From Lutjanus erythropterus (taxonomy: Eukaryota > Chordata > Actinopteri > Lutjaniformes > Lutjanidae): 64,000 nucleotides of DNA. The notes beneath the pieces are model-generated. The model was not told the origin of the DNA. It searched no databases and saw only the letters and a list, made by a program, of their open reading frames with translations. Made by a program: the position numbers and the translations under genes. Shown piece by piece: positions 51,778 to 64,000 of this stretch; within the stretch, counting starts at the first letter, position 1, and each line of letters opens with the position of its first letter. The stretch is from assembly GCA_020091685.1 (NCBI GenBank), contig CM034594.1:3076403-3140402 (forward strand), given 5' to 3'.

Positions 51778-52500
51778 GGTGCGTTCGAGATGAGCCAGGC
51801 CTGCGCAGAATTGATCAGCGGTGATCGCCACATAGTGCATGCCGGTTAGATTTGTGTCCGACTTGATCCCGACTTGCTCTGACGTCATGCACATGTGGGC
51901 AACGATAACCTCACGAGATCGAGGTGGCCGCAGTTTGTAGAGCCAGATGCTGCTCTCCACCAACTGCAAACGCCTGGCTGTCACCTGATTGACAAGCTGA
52001 CAGGCTCTGATTGGCTCCTAATTTTGACAACAAACACCACGTGTTGTATAAAATACTAATTTTCTGTGTAATTGTAATATTTAATGCTGGACATATTGGT
52101 CTTCTGTTGTGCAATTAAGTTTTAATCTGTCAGCAAGCAGATATTTTGTGTCTGATAATAATAAAGGTTATATATATATATGACTTATCAAAAGAACAGT
52201 TTAATGCTTTACAAGGCAGATAAAAGAACAGATGTTACATGTGTCAAAAGGAGGATCTCTTCTATTTTAACTTCAATCAACGATCAAGAACGTACTTTAT
52301 TTCTTCAGCTATGATCATGATCTGCAGTCTACAGGTAACCTACAGGTGATCTAACAGGATGTTCGTGTCTCTTCCTCTACTCTCTCGTAAGTCTACTGAA
52401 AACTGTCCAACTTGACTGCAGCTTTTTGTCTCCACCTCCTGCTGTGCCCACCTGATCTCGTCTACTCTCCAGGCGAGGCACAGTTCATCTCGAACGTACC
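51778..52500. mobile_element. 723-bp DNA transposon with inverted ends
   Basis: GGTGCGTTCGAGATGA at the left and the reverse complement of the right end, GGTACGTTCGAGATGA, match at 15 of 16 positions. The interior is more GC-rich than its surroundings and has no transposase frame (the longest frames are 65-75 codons). Target duplication is not clear, so the superfamily is left open. Confidence 0.75.
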
Positions 52501-52520
52501 TAATAGTTAATTAAAGTGGT

Positions 52521-52630
52521 CAGGGGTGTGAATTGCAACCTGTCAAAATGACAGATGACCTTCAGATTTTTCCGTCACCGTTTTAAAAAAACGGTCGACG
52601 ACGGAAAATATTCGGTTAACGCGACCCCTG
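52521..52630. repeat. Short GC-rich palindromic element
   Basis: Bounded by CAGGGGT and ACCCCTG, with a central inverted sequence 'ccgtcaccgttttaaaaaaa' followed by 'cggtcgacgacgg'. It lies 20 bases after the TIR element above. Possibly a worn hAT-like fragment; no target duplication. Confidence 0.45.
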
Positions 52631-52639
52631 GCCTAGTCT

Positions 52640-55600
52640 AAACTATGCCCAGTCTTAGCAGTGTGCCTCCATGTGAATGCACGTGAAAGCAACTATGGCT
52701 ACTGCCTCGCAGTGTGCAGTACTAGGACACATTGTTAACAATTTCACTGTCTTACTAATTTGTAGCTAATGATTTCTAATTTGTGGCAATGCTCTGGAGA
52801 AAAAAAGAAAAGTTTATTTCACAGACAGTGAGCACAAGAAAACACTGACGGCCAAGCAGTCCAACGTAATAACAAACAAATAGAAAGAAGCAATAGACTT
52901 GGAGAGAAATAACAAAGGTCATAAATCAGTCCCTCCGGGAAGCTGTGATATTATAATCACAAAAGTTAACGTTAATTCAACCAATCTCAGTGAATTCTGT
53001 GCAACCTTGCAATTTTGTCCAGTCACCTCAACTCTTCTGCAGATTTGATCAATCATAGCTTCCTGTGATTTCCATCAATCATAGCAGTCCCCAACGCAGA
53101 CATCATATATATACGACTCAATGAACCCTCTCAGTTTTTATTAATTTTTATTTCTTTTTATTGTCACGGATGCTGAAAAAAACACAAGGTTTGTCATTGT
53201 TATTAACATTTATCAATGCTAAATAGATAGTTAGAAACTGAGTTTGAGCTCCAAAAAGATTTTTCTTCTTTGTACATTACCCTTCAAGTGCACTTCTTCA
53301 TTTACAAATAAAACATATTGTGTTAGAATTTTTGTAATCCTGAACCGTTTTGGTAAGATTAGGATGGAAGTAGGAAACAGCTCCAACTCAGATTTTTGAG
53401 GACTCATTTCATCCATCTGTCTGTCTGTCCCGCCTTTAATTGTTTTTACTGTGTATGTTTTATAGTGCACTATATGTTTAATTTTGTATAAAAACTATAC
53501 AGAATAAAGGGACTCTTTCAAACGATCAAGCCATCTACTGCTGACTGTAGTCGGTTTAGACTTTAGACAGCGGTTGAAATGGACTCCAGTGGTGACAGCT
53601 GCATAATCCACTTCTCCACTGTCCATTCATGTGATGCACGCTTAAATTTTCCCCTTAGATGTGAGCATACACAAGCAGTCATTTATGTCGTTTAAAGTGT
53701 AAATCTTTCTTTTCGTCTTACACAGCTACCTCTCTCTGGACACACTCTTTGGAGCTACTTTATTCAGAAGAAATGGTTGAAACCATTGAAAAGATTTGAT
53801 CCCTCAGAGGTGAAGGTATTATCCAGATTAAACAGGAGCTTCGTTTTTCAAAGAAATGTTACTTTTTAGTTGTTCAGATTTCATTTTCTATGGTGAGCAC
53901 TTCAAATCAGATTCCATTCACCTTCATTGTATTTGGGTGGTGGAAGAAGTCTGAGAAGAGGCACTTTCAGCATGGTTAGATACCACCAGGGCTATGAGAA
54001 AAATAAATCTGATGGGTGAAATGATCCTTTAAACCCACCTTTGAAGTATGATATGGAAGTGTCTGGTGCTCCAAAAGCTTTGGGATGGAGAATCACTTTA
54101 ATACTGTGAGTGTACAGGTAAGAAATGGATTGTAGCAGGGACATACATACAACTGTTGCACCTTTCAAGTATACCTCAAAAATGCACTTATAAGCCTTTC
54201 CAATCTAAAAAAGAGTACCCTCAAAATCCCATGCTATTGTTACCAAAAATCCAAACATCAAATGGACGTGTTGACTGCAGTAGTCTCACAATTTTCAGCA
54301 TTTGAAGACAATCTAACCCACCTTCACCACCAGGAGTTTACTGACTACAGTGACCTCTGTCAACAAAATGGGCTCAGACCCTCCAAGTCTTCCAGCTTTA
54401 TTCCCTGAACGTTTTAAGTAGTAACTAAAAGTTCAGTTTCAACCAGCCAACTTTATCCCCAGCTGACTTTAGTATTTCTCCACCTTTAATGAGAACAGGC
54501 AGCCCTACTTCACCTCCTCAATCACTGAATAGTTTGAGTTTCACTCTAACTTTTAGAAGTGTGCTACTGTATAATTTACCACCACCTCACTCATACCTGA
54601 CAACCAAATACACATAATGGAAATGGATCCCCAAATAAATAGCCACTTTTTATGAAATGGCTCTTTCTATCCTCAGTGATGTTTACATTTGCTTTTGATA
54701 AAGCCAAGTGTCAAGGCTTCTGCTCGACAGTATATGTTGCAGAACTGCTATACAATGTGAGTGAAGTGTCAGTATGATAGGATGTATTGTGAAAGCAATA
54801 AAACGGCCCTGAGAGCCATCTTATGAGTCACAGGGCACAGAAGAACCATGATATCCTGCAACAGTTTCTAAATGTAGCCTATGAAACATTCTTATAACTT
54901 AATACTTTTAATAACTGTCATTTGTGTTGAAAGGACTAAAATAACGCCCATTTATAGACTCCTTCTGTATTGGTAAACATTATGACATTTTTTTTGTGTG
55001 TCTGGAGATTAGAAGGAGGCAAAACAGTTCCCACATGTTAGCTAACGCTTTTGTTGGCTTGTTTTTGTAACAACAGCTGAAGAAAGTATAAGCTCTCCAG
55101 GACCACAAGTGTTACTGGGAAAAGTTCACATTAACCAGACCAGACTGGCCAACCCATACACACTCACACAATGGATGTACAATTTCTCTACAATAGCCAC
55201 ACGACTGAGCGATTGGACAAATATATTGGCTATCAGCGACTGGTTGAGTCCATTGCTGGGTGTGTTTTTTGGGGGGTGTGATTTGTTCTTTTGCTGATTT
55301 AATGGTCTGTCAAATGACAGGTGTTGCTCCATGACGCACACACCCTGAGCCAGAGAAGAAGAAGAAAACAGCCTGTAGAGCCCGACTGTTTTCACATCCA
55401 ACTCTGTGAAATGATTTATTTTGACCAAATCAGAGTTGGTGAACAGTGGAAAGACTAACCAAGACGGTTTTGGGGAATTATATTTTGTTTCTGTCTGTTG
55501 AGTTTACAGTAAGTGAAGTGTGTTTCATGGAATTAATGAGGCAATTTGAGCTTGAGAAACTTAAATTCAGAGGGTTATCAGTGTGTTTTTCTGTTTAATA

Positions 55601-56150
55601 GGGAAAATATGTGAGAATATTTCCTTTCTTGACATTTTGTTAATTCATTTTGTTTATTTTGTCGTAGCTCGCACACATCTCCTTGCTTCTGTCTTATTTT
55701 TCACTACAGTTGCCTTTGTTTTTATTTATTCAAGTTTTTGACTGGCAGTGGCAGCTGGTAACCTCAATTTTGAGCCATTACTACTTGATTCTGTCACCAA
55801 CAACACAGTAAGATTGTCAAACTCTCTGAGGTGATTTGTTTTTGCCTCTAGTTTTTCCCTTTGTTTTGCCTCCAGCTAAGATCGTGACATAACCACGATG
55901 TCAGCACAAAAAGGGTTGATGTTTTGTTTATTTTTGCTTTACAGTATATAATGCCCTGTTTTGATCCTGATTGTTTGATAATATATGTTACTGGCACCTG
56001 AGACTGCAAGAACATGTAAGTCAGATTTTATGTAAAATTATAAATCATGGACATAAACGTTATTTAGCGCTGAAAAACAACAGTGTTTTCTCCTATGAAA
56101 CACGTTGATGCAGCCACTTTTAGGAGTGTGAAGACATGTAGTCCTGAATG
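52640..56150. other. Gene desert
   Basis: No gene, exon or bounded mobile element was recognised. The frame of 100 codons on the minus strand at 55126-55428 has no family resemblance. Confidence 0.5.
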
Positions 56151-56540
56151 TAATTGGTGTATGTGTGTGTCTGTGTGTGTGTTTGTGTTTGTCCTGTGCC
56201 TCCCATGAGTCTCACAGCCAATCTAATGACACTACATGATAGCCGCTCCTCGGGCGGGTATTCATCCAAGAAAGCACCATCTTTGGTCTCCATGGATACC
56301 AGCTGTGCACCTGAGCAAAGAGGAATTCATTGTTATTGGAAGGCAAAAGAGAGCCTAGAGATGATACATGAGATCAGCAGGTGTGTGTGTGTGTGTGTGT
56401 GTTCTGGTAGCTTTTTAACTGAGTTTATCATGACTGTGCACAGTAACAGTAAAAACAAATGTTAGATGGATCTTGTTCGTATAGAAAATGCACTCTCTCT
56501 CTCTCACACGCATACACACACACACACACACCCTCCTCTT
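56150..56540. repeat. Cluster of GT, CT and CA microsatellites
   Basis: GT-rich at 56159-56190, a pure GT run at 56381-56402, and CT followed by CA at about 56491-56531. Confidence 0.85.
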
Positions 56541-58320
56541 TTCCCCCTCACAGTCCCTGTCTCCAGTGACTCAGGATAATTGCAGTCATTTTTCTCTCTT
56601 GGTAATCGAACTCTTTGCGTGGGCATCAACATGACATGACACGAAAAGTACAGGGTCTCAGTTCTCATTCGCTAGTGCCCAGGGAGCTAATTGAATTCAC
56701 AATGAACCTCTGTCAACACACCTCAGTGTGTAATCCAGTTGTTTTGACACTCTCCACAATGAATTCCTTCCACCAAAATGTATGTGAGCTCTGGCAGCAG
56801 TTTCGTCTGCAGTAAGGGAGATATGAAATGAAAAGATGAAGCAGCTAATGAAGAGAGATATCAGCTGAGTATTTCAAGTGTTCGGGCCCTGCAGCCGTCT
56901 GATGTGAGACGAGAGAGAGGAAACGGATGTGTATAGAGATTCTGACGACCAAAAAAGAACTAATTTGTTGGTTCGCCAAGAGAGGTTTGTTAGCTAAATG
57001 ATTTCCTGACTGGTCCAAATATCCTGAGGAGAGAGATTAGAGAAACATTAAGAGAGAAGACAGTTTAGCAGACTATGGCAAGGTTATAAAACGGCATGAC
57101 GTATTGCCTTAGTATGTGTCAGTTTCAAATCAAAGCCTGTTTATATCTTTTAATAGTTTGCTCTGTGTTGGCCAACTTTAATTTAGACTTTGTGTTAATT
57201 GATCTGGATATATTGATCTCTCGTACTGAAAGAGAGTCTCAAGTGGTTATTTTTGTGCAGCTCCCTCAGATTAGCAGCCTGGTTCAGGATGAATGTGTTT
57301 ACTGCATGTGTGCAAGCCCTGTGTGGTTTGTCAAGCTGCAAATACACCCAGCTTACTGACAAGCCAGTCAACCAGTCGTGACATACATTAGAGCTCAGAC
57401 ATTTCAGGCAATTATTGCTTAATTCTCTGGAGCAATCAGACACTGTGTAGCAGTGTCGTCTGGTTGATTTTGGCTGGTCTGCCGCTTTAGTCCAAAAGAA
57501 CTGCTGGATAGACTGTAATAAAATTTACTACAAAAAGTTCCTCTGACTTTTCTATGATGTTGACATTTTGGGGTTTTAGCGACCTGTCCAATAGACTACA
57601 GAGGTTGTTGGAGACAAATAGCATCATCATGCTGAACACTAGTCACTTCGTGGTGGTGACGTTGAGTCACACAACTATGGTGTAGCTCATTCATAGCCTA
57701 GTATTCTCTTTTTACTTTTGGTGATTGCATATACTTAGAATATTACAAAAGTGGTGTTAATTTGTGAAGATTACTTTGCTGAACAAAACTTTTGTTCACC
57801 ACAGAGCTTATTTTCTGCACAAATCCAAAATCCAATTGGAAAATCGCATTAGCATTTGGTGGAGGGAACCAAAGTGACACTAACTTCATGGTCGGCCTAT
57901 AAAAATACTTAATCTCACAGGGGTGACAAAAACAAACTGCAAAGACAACACTGACATATTATCACCTTTTAAGTCAATATGGAGAACCAGTAAACTGTTG
58001 CCTACTATTGTGTTCCTGATGACCTGACTGTATTTATGCTCCTTTTAGCTGTTGGTTCACAGTAGCTCCTGTGAGAAATATCTGTCTCTTTGGCTGTTAA
58101 ACGCTCCACTTTATTCACTAACTAGTGACGTGATTGAAAAAACTCAGCTACGAGTCCATGAGAGGTTTGGAGCCACAGCATTATTTCAGTTGAGATGCTT
58201 TGGTTGCTATGATACCAAATATCTATGGAAGTAACAGTTAATTTATGTATCGCAAGTACCTAATTTCCCAGATAGTTTGTGTTATCAACAAATAGTGAAT
58301 ATAAAAGTGTTGGCACAAGG
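56541..58320. other. Gene desert
   Basis: No gene recognised and no bounded repeat identified. Confidence 0.5.
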
Positions 58321-58323
58321 TAG

Positions 58324-58533
58324 AGTAGCCTGCTTTCTCTGCTCCATGCTCTGGATGAGGAGAAGGCTGAAGGGAGAGAGGATGGAACCATAGGCCATGA
58401 GATTTTGTGGACGAGCAAACATCTCGATGAATACCATCGTTTAGTTCAAGAGCTGAAGTTAGATGGAGCCCAGTTCAAGGGGTACATGCGGGACATAGTT
58501 TATGGTGGCCTGTTTGTCCCACACCTCCTTCAC
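58324..58533 (+). pseudogene. Harbinger (HARBI1-like) transposase N-terminal fragment
   Basis: An open frame ending at TAA 58534-58536 encodes LLSLLHALDEEKAE and, further on, HEILWTSKHLDEYHRLVQ then ELKLDGAQFKGYMR. The pattern (leucine/acidic start, then ..EYHxLVxELxLDxxxFxxYxR..) is the N-terminal region of PIF/Harbinger nucleases as I recall them. The homology stops after about MRD, and no catalytic part follows, so it is a fragment. Confidence 0.65.
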
Positions 58534-58539
58534 TAAAAA

Positions 58540-60240
58540 AGTGACAATGTCAAGGGCAGTGCTTTACTCAAAAGTTGAACGATTTTCAGCTGCTAGTGAC
58601 CAGAGAGCAAAAAGCTCAGTGCTCAGTGCAGAATAGACACTCAGCACCTTGCCACACTGTGGCCATTTGTAGCAGAATCTAAATATGCAGCATTCCCATT
58701 GGAAACAAATCAAAAACTATGCTGGTCTCAGGAAAAAACACACAGCCCCTTATAGGCAAGTGAGAGCATCAGGGAAGGTCTCATTTTTTAACATTACAAG
58801 TTACAAGTTGGAATTGGCAACACAAAGCAATTAATACATGTAAACTGTATTTTGGTGTCTTATAAACCCATGAGGGCTGGGCACTTCTTGTGCAGAATCA
58901 ATCAATCAATCAATGTAAATTACTTCACACAGTACCTTTAAAAGAAAAAAAATGTGAAAACTGGGAACAGAGAGTAATTTGGTATTACCCACCGGAGCAC
59001 ATGAAGCACCAAAGCCAATAATCAATTTTGATCTTTGTGCCTGTCCTAAACCTTGCTATTGGACTCTTGTAAACTACAGAGTGCAGGCAGTAATTCAGGG
59101 TAATCAGGGCAGTTAGTAATAGCAGAGACTGTTTCATAATGTCTCCTCTAAATAGCTACGTGTCCCATTCAAACATCCCCGAGCAATACTGTGAATACTA
59201 ACTCACTCTGTGTGTAAATTGGTGATAAGAGTATGACTGATGTGAATGGAGACGGACACTGAAAACACTGAAAGTACACGTGCTGGACAAAGTAGATGTT
59301 CTATCAAAGAGAAATATCACGCTGAAGCTTTTTTATAATCTGCGCTGTAAAACTGCAGTCGGTGAATGATTCGCAGACGGACAACACAGATCGGAGGTTT
59401 GAGGGACCTGAATGCTTTCTGTTCTCCCTCAGAAACAAATTAACACTGAGGCACAACTTTGCATAATGTGCAAACGCAGAGACGTGAGTTCACACACACA
59501 CACAGGTACACACACACACACACATACACTTTCTCATCCACTCACTCACTCACGCAAATCTGACCTATGAGTCATTCTGGCTGTACTTCCAGACGCCCCT
59601 CTCCCTCCCCCTCCCTCTCTAACCCACTCTCTAACCATCCATGTCACAGATGGATGCTGCAGACAGCCGCAGTCTTAATGCTGTTTCCTGTCTCTCTCTG
59701 GGCACTTAGCAACCGCTAGGCTCAGACCGAGTTTAACCAGCAATTAAAGGGGCAGTTCGTCATCGCTTACCATCATGGAGAAGGTGTAGGGCTGGGTAAA
59801 CCAAAACAAAAGCTTTGACAAATTACCCACAAATGCTGAACGTGAAGTTGATTTCAATCAATCACATCTGCAGCCTGAAGGGAGGAAGTAATGTGTGAAA
59901 TCAGCTGCAAAATTGTGGAGTTGTAATTAAAACAAGCAGACTCTTTGTTCCAAATGACTCATGGCTTTATGGGAATTTGAAATTGGTGAGTCTGCTTCCT
60001 GAATTGATCTTCTGCGGTCAGCCTATTGCCATCCACAAGATGAGAAGAAAAATGCACCTTTCTCTTATAAATCAGCTTGCTGTGGTCCTATGGCAAACAA
60101 AGAAACAAAATAAAGAACAATACACACTGTTATATATGCATTTCTTTTTTATGTATGCATTACCTGTGCCATAATTAAATGAAAAACATTTAGTTATGGC
60201 AAAGTTATTTCAAAATTATTGCCCTTCAGGCAATTCTGGT
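58540..60240. other. Gene desert
   Basis: Contains a CA run at 59491-59524 and a short (AATC)n run near 58898-58914. 59030-59330 is repeat-poor. No gene recognised. Confidence 0.5.
59491..59524. repeat. (CA)n microsatellite, interrupted
   Basis: CA runs broken by one GGTA. Confidence 0.9.
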
Positions 60241-60379
60241 ATCTACTTTGCAGACATCTATTAATATTAGCTTTTTCTCCTTCACTGAAGCAGTGTTTAC
60301 TGCAAGCTACCGCTGGCAGCTAGCTGTCAACACCAATGCCATATATAGAAATGGACAACATAACAGCTCCCTAAAATTG

Positions 60380-60545
60380 GAGCCAAAACATCTTGATCGC
60401 CCCCTGGTGGCTGGCTGCAGTATGGGTCCTAAATCACACCCCCTCCATTTTAATAGAAGGGACACTGACCAGACTAAAACATCAAAGTATACATCAAATA
60501 AATTTTTCCCAAAGATGTTGTCCGTCATTTTATGTCTACATAATA
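60380..60545. repeat. Dispersed teleost repeat with CGCCCCCTGGTGG core
   Basis: 'gatcgccccctggtggctgg', then 'ctgcagtatgggtcctaaat' and 'accccctccattttaataga', blocks I recall as a very common fish repeat. The flanks (60250-60660) may belong to it too. Confidence 0.55.
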
Positions 60546-60659
60546 AAGTCAACTAAATAGTGTGCCATATATAATGAAGCAGTATCTAAATATAATGACT
60601 TAGTATCTTAAATTAATGAGACGCTTTCTCAAAATAGTTATTGATGGGATAGTTTCTTT

Positions 60660-61179
60660 AAAAAGTTTATATCACTTTGACTCCTCTGTCTATCTTGGCA
60701 TGTTCCTTTTCTCTGAGCGCTCTATCACTACTGCAAGTCTGTATCAAACTTAAATTGGCTGGTTTTACAGCAGTTCGCATCAGGCTATAAATCTAATCCA
60801 TCACTGGCTATGTGCACAGCGGTTCACCTGATGCTGCCCAATCAGAATCTCAACAAAAGACACTGGTGTCTAAAACCATAAAGGAAAGAGGCAGGAAAGA
60901 GGCACAAGGCCATGGCCATCATGGCTGTCATGGTTGTTGTGAAATTCTTGTCCTGGTTATATGCTGAGTTACCACCAAAAGTAGTGTAAATTACAGTAAC
61001 TCCTTACAGTGCCAGTAGGTGTCTGTACTAGTGTCCCTTGCCTGCCAGCTAATCCACAGGAGTCTGTTTTGATAGGACAGGCTGCGCTGCCATCATCTCG
61101 GGTCACTGATGATAAACTCCACCCATGATTCCAACCCCAAGCTGCGAGTTGGGCAGTTGAATGTTTGTCATTTTGGCAT

Positions 61180-61210
<31 letters not shown>

Positions 61211-63999
61211 AAACACTCCCTCATTAAAATTAACAACAGTGGTTTATATTCAGTGATACAACTTTCTCACAGCAGCCATTTTGACATGAAATAGTAGGAC
61301 AAACACAGGTGTTACCACTGATACTAATTAAGGTTCCGTTCCATTCAGGTCAAGGTGCATCGAGTGTCAGGGTGCTGAGATACATGTTGGCTCACTAGAA
61401 AGGCTCTGCTACACTAAATGCAGCAGGACCTTAATTCACTGATAACGCCTCATATCAATATGGCTTCTGTGAAAAATCTATAGTCAGATCTATGCAACTT
61501 TCTGGTGGACAGTAGTCAAATACAATATACCTTTCATGTTCTTAAGTGTAGTGGGATTGGATTTTAATGCATGCAAAATTTATAGTAACAATGAAAACCT
61601 ATTAATTCAGTTATCAAAGACAAAAAGGTAAATAATCATCCTTTTAATATTTTTTTAATGTCGCTACAAGTGCAAGAAGAAAATACATATAGCAAGTGAA
61701 TTTTGTTTTGTCATTTCTTTGTTTAAATGGTTTTTATTTGGGAATTTTAAATCCTCCACAGTCCCAAAGCAAGTCAGAATAATTTTGAAAATGCCTGAAT
61801 TCATGCCAAAGCTTGTTTTATGAGGTATTCTTGCATGAACAACTGCCATATGATAAAGTTCCCTGCCAGAATCAAACTGATGATGTTGTGGTTAGTGAGC
61901 CAATGAACCATAACTCAGATTATGTATATGTCATTGCTGCTTTCAATGCCTGTTGAATCTACAAGGTAAATAAAGTATATTGTGCATGAAAAGGCTGAAA
62001 AAAGGGCAGCCTCTGTGTGAACTGAGTCATCCTGTATCTTCACAGCTTCTAATGAGCCTGAACATGTGAACACTTACAAAGTGTTATAACTGTCAAGTTG
62101 ATGTTATTCCCATATGACGGCAGTGCAGTGTTTCAGACTAAACAGGAAGTGTCACAGCTGTGAATGTAATGTGTTATGGCAGATTTCTGGTCCTGGCCAA
62201 GTCTACAGGGAGGACTGTAGCAGTGGCAAACTTAAGGGTGTGTTTGCAAGGATGGAAACTGCTGCAGACAGACACCACAAACATTTGGAGGTTTATTAAT
62301 GATGGCATTCAGGACACACTAAACCCCCTGAGTCCACCCTGATTCTGGAGGGGGACTAAATATTAGGTATCATTTAATAAATAGTTAATGCAACACACTG
62401 CTAAAGATAAAACCTGTGTTTTCCAAACTTGTTTGCCTCTGACATCTTATAAAAAGCAGTGTGGAGTCGGGGTCACATTTCAGATGTCAGTGAGTTAACA
62501 CAATGATTGGTGTGCGATGGCAATTGGGTAGAGCTCCACTTTTGATTTTGTAATAGATCCAAACACTGTTCAGAGGTCGCTTCACACTCACCGGTGTTGA
62601 CTTAACAGGGGTTAACGTTGTTGCTGCAGAGTGGGTCGCACTGGGTCGACTTGGATCGTTGGTTTATGTTGAAAACCTTTCAGTGATTTGAAATGCCGTC
62701 ACGTCCTTTGCAATATCAAGGTTTTCACTGATGCTGCATCTGCGTCTGGGAGACTGTTGCTAACTTTGATTGATGCTGGACAGTATTTACTTTTACATTT
62801 ATAGTTTTTCAAAGTGTGGTAATCAAACACGGTTATTATGATCATTAAAATATTAGATGGTAATACTAATTGTGGTAATTTTCTCACGGCTTATTGTGAA
62901 ACCGATTATCGTTTCATCCCTACTGCAAAGTTTGCAATTAATAAAAGTAGCATTAACATCATAACCTGATCAATTTTTAAGTGATTTTGCCAAAATCACA
63001 TTTTTGAGACATTTTAAGGCTTAAAATTCAGAATAATGGATATTAGACTCTTTTACGGACCTGTGGAAAAACTTTTTGTGACCACCTGAAACGTATCTGT
63101 CTTATATGATCTGAAGGGTCCTTTTATGCCTCAATTAGAGAGATTAGAGATATGACACAATATGAGGGCAGAGGGACATCCATCAAAGGTTACTGGCTCT
63201 TCAAAGTGGAGAAGTTATGATTCATGGTGAACACCATTCTGAAAACATCAGTAAAGGGGGCACTGCTGGTGCTGAATGTGACGAGCTGCCAGTATCCTAA
63301 GACCACAGATGGCATTGCTGACTGTCATTTTCCGAGAAATCTGACCAAAGAACATGGTGCTGCAGCAAGATGATGCACAGTAATCTGTTGACCACTTTAT
63401 GTGCCTGCGGAGTGTTGAGGGCAGAGGGTGACAAAGCACCAGCAGGGTGAAAATATTGACAAAACACATTGAGGTCTTGCAAGTGGAAAAAACACACCTG
63501 CCAGCCTGAGGGACAAGCAGCAGAAATTGTGCTGTATTGGAAGTGACACTGACCTTCATGAGGTGAGTGCTGCTGTTGTGTGGTCCCTGACTGAAACTTT
63601 ATTTTTTTAATGAGAAAATAGTGCAGGCAGTCTGTGGTTTTCAAGAGTATCAGTGTACATCCACAAAGTGAAAGTCAAAGTAATTTACTGAATTAAATTA
63701 AGTGTTCGCTAAACCCCTCCCCCACACAGTGATTGTCCAGTTTGTCAGCCTGCTTCGATCCCACCTTAGGGAGAGTTAAAGGCCAGCGCCACATGATCTA
63801 AGACATCTGGCCTTCATGGAACAAACATATCAGATACTTGCAGATGTGCCAGGCTTCTAAGAGTATGTGGGCTTGAGGCTGGAGTCTTATTAGGCCTTTT
63901 GTGATCAGACACAGAGGTCAGCACTATGAAATATTATCCTAAATGTCTGACTGATACACTCTCATCTCTGAGACCCTGAATGAAACTGGTAGACATCAC
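60660..63999. other. Gene desert, distal end
   Basis: Apart from the CAA run at 61180-61212 nothing was recognised. The overlapping minus-strand frames of about 100-115 codons at 63248-63644 show no family and no splice-site support. Confidence 0.5.
61180..61212. repeat. (CAA)n microsatellite
   Basis: About ten consecutive CAA/AAC units. Confidence 0.95.
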
Positions 64000-64000
64000 C

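Noticed and set aside
63248..63644. Overlapping minus-strand frames of 103 and 115 codons
   Set aside because: No family recognised, two frames compete, and no promoter, splice or polyadenylation evidence supports them.

Overview
The window reads as nuclear DNA of a ray-finned, probably percomorph, fish. It has long AT-rich introns, many (CA/GT)n microsatellites, several short non-autonomous DNA-transposon families typical of teleosts, and a tRNA-derived SINE. Nothing looks bacterial or viral. No CRISPR array, operon or functional tRNA gene was seen.

Two genes are supported, both on the + strand. The first, about 4401-34080, is a complete long-chain acyl-CoA synthetase of the ACSL3/ACSL4 group. 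I assign it to acsl3. Its 14 coding exons (4587-32870) all have GT-AG junctions and compatible phases, and give 719 residues with the N-terminal hydrophobic anchor, the ATP/AMP-binding loop and the fatty-acyl-CoA synthetase signature intact. An acceptor at 4391-4400 shows that at least one noncoding 5' exon lies further upstream, either in 1-4390 or outside the window. The second gene, about 37055-40706, is kcne4, a single-pass potassium-channel beta subunit of 181 residues. It has a TATA promoter, a short noncoding first exon, and one coding exon carrying a long 3' UTR. Human ACSL3 and KCNE4 are also neighbours (2q36), so the window preserves ancestral vertebrate synteny. The two proteins have no obvious shared pathway: Acsl3 activates fatty acids at the ER and lipid droplets, while Kcne4 modulates plasma-membrane Kv channels.

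Layout: 1-4400 upstream DNA with repeats; 4401-34080 acsl3; 34080-37020 intergenic DNA with a dead Tc1-type transposase; 37024-40706 kcne4 with MITEs in its intron and 3' UTR; 40710-64000 a gene desert. Inside the desert, 45000-50500 is poor in recognisable repeats and holds two RFX-type X-boxes, so it is the best place to look for enhancers. The rest of the desert carries a 723-bp TIR element, a Harbinger-type transposase fragment (about 58324-58533) and several teleost repeats.

I found no convincing new biological system. The most useful leads are the unusual cytoplasmic tail of Kcne4, the GT microsatellite abutting an acsl3 splice acceptor, and the MITE families that can be bounded from the sequence itself. 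Family names for repeats rest on recall of teleost genomes and were not searched.
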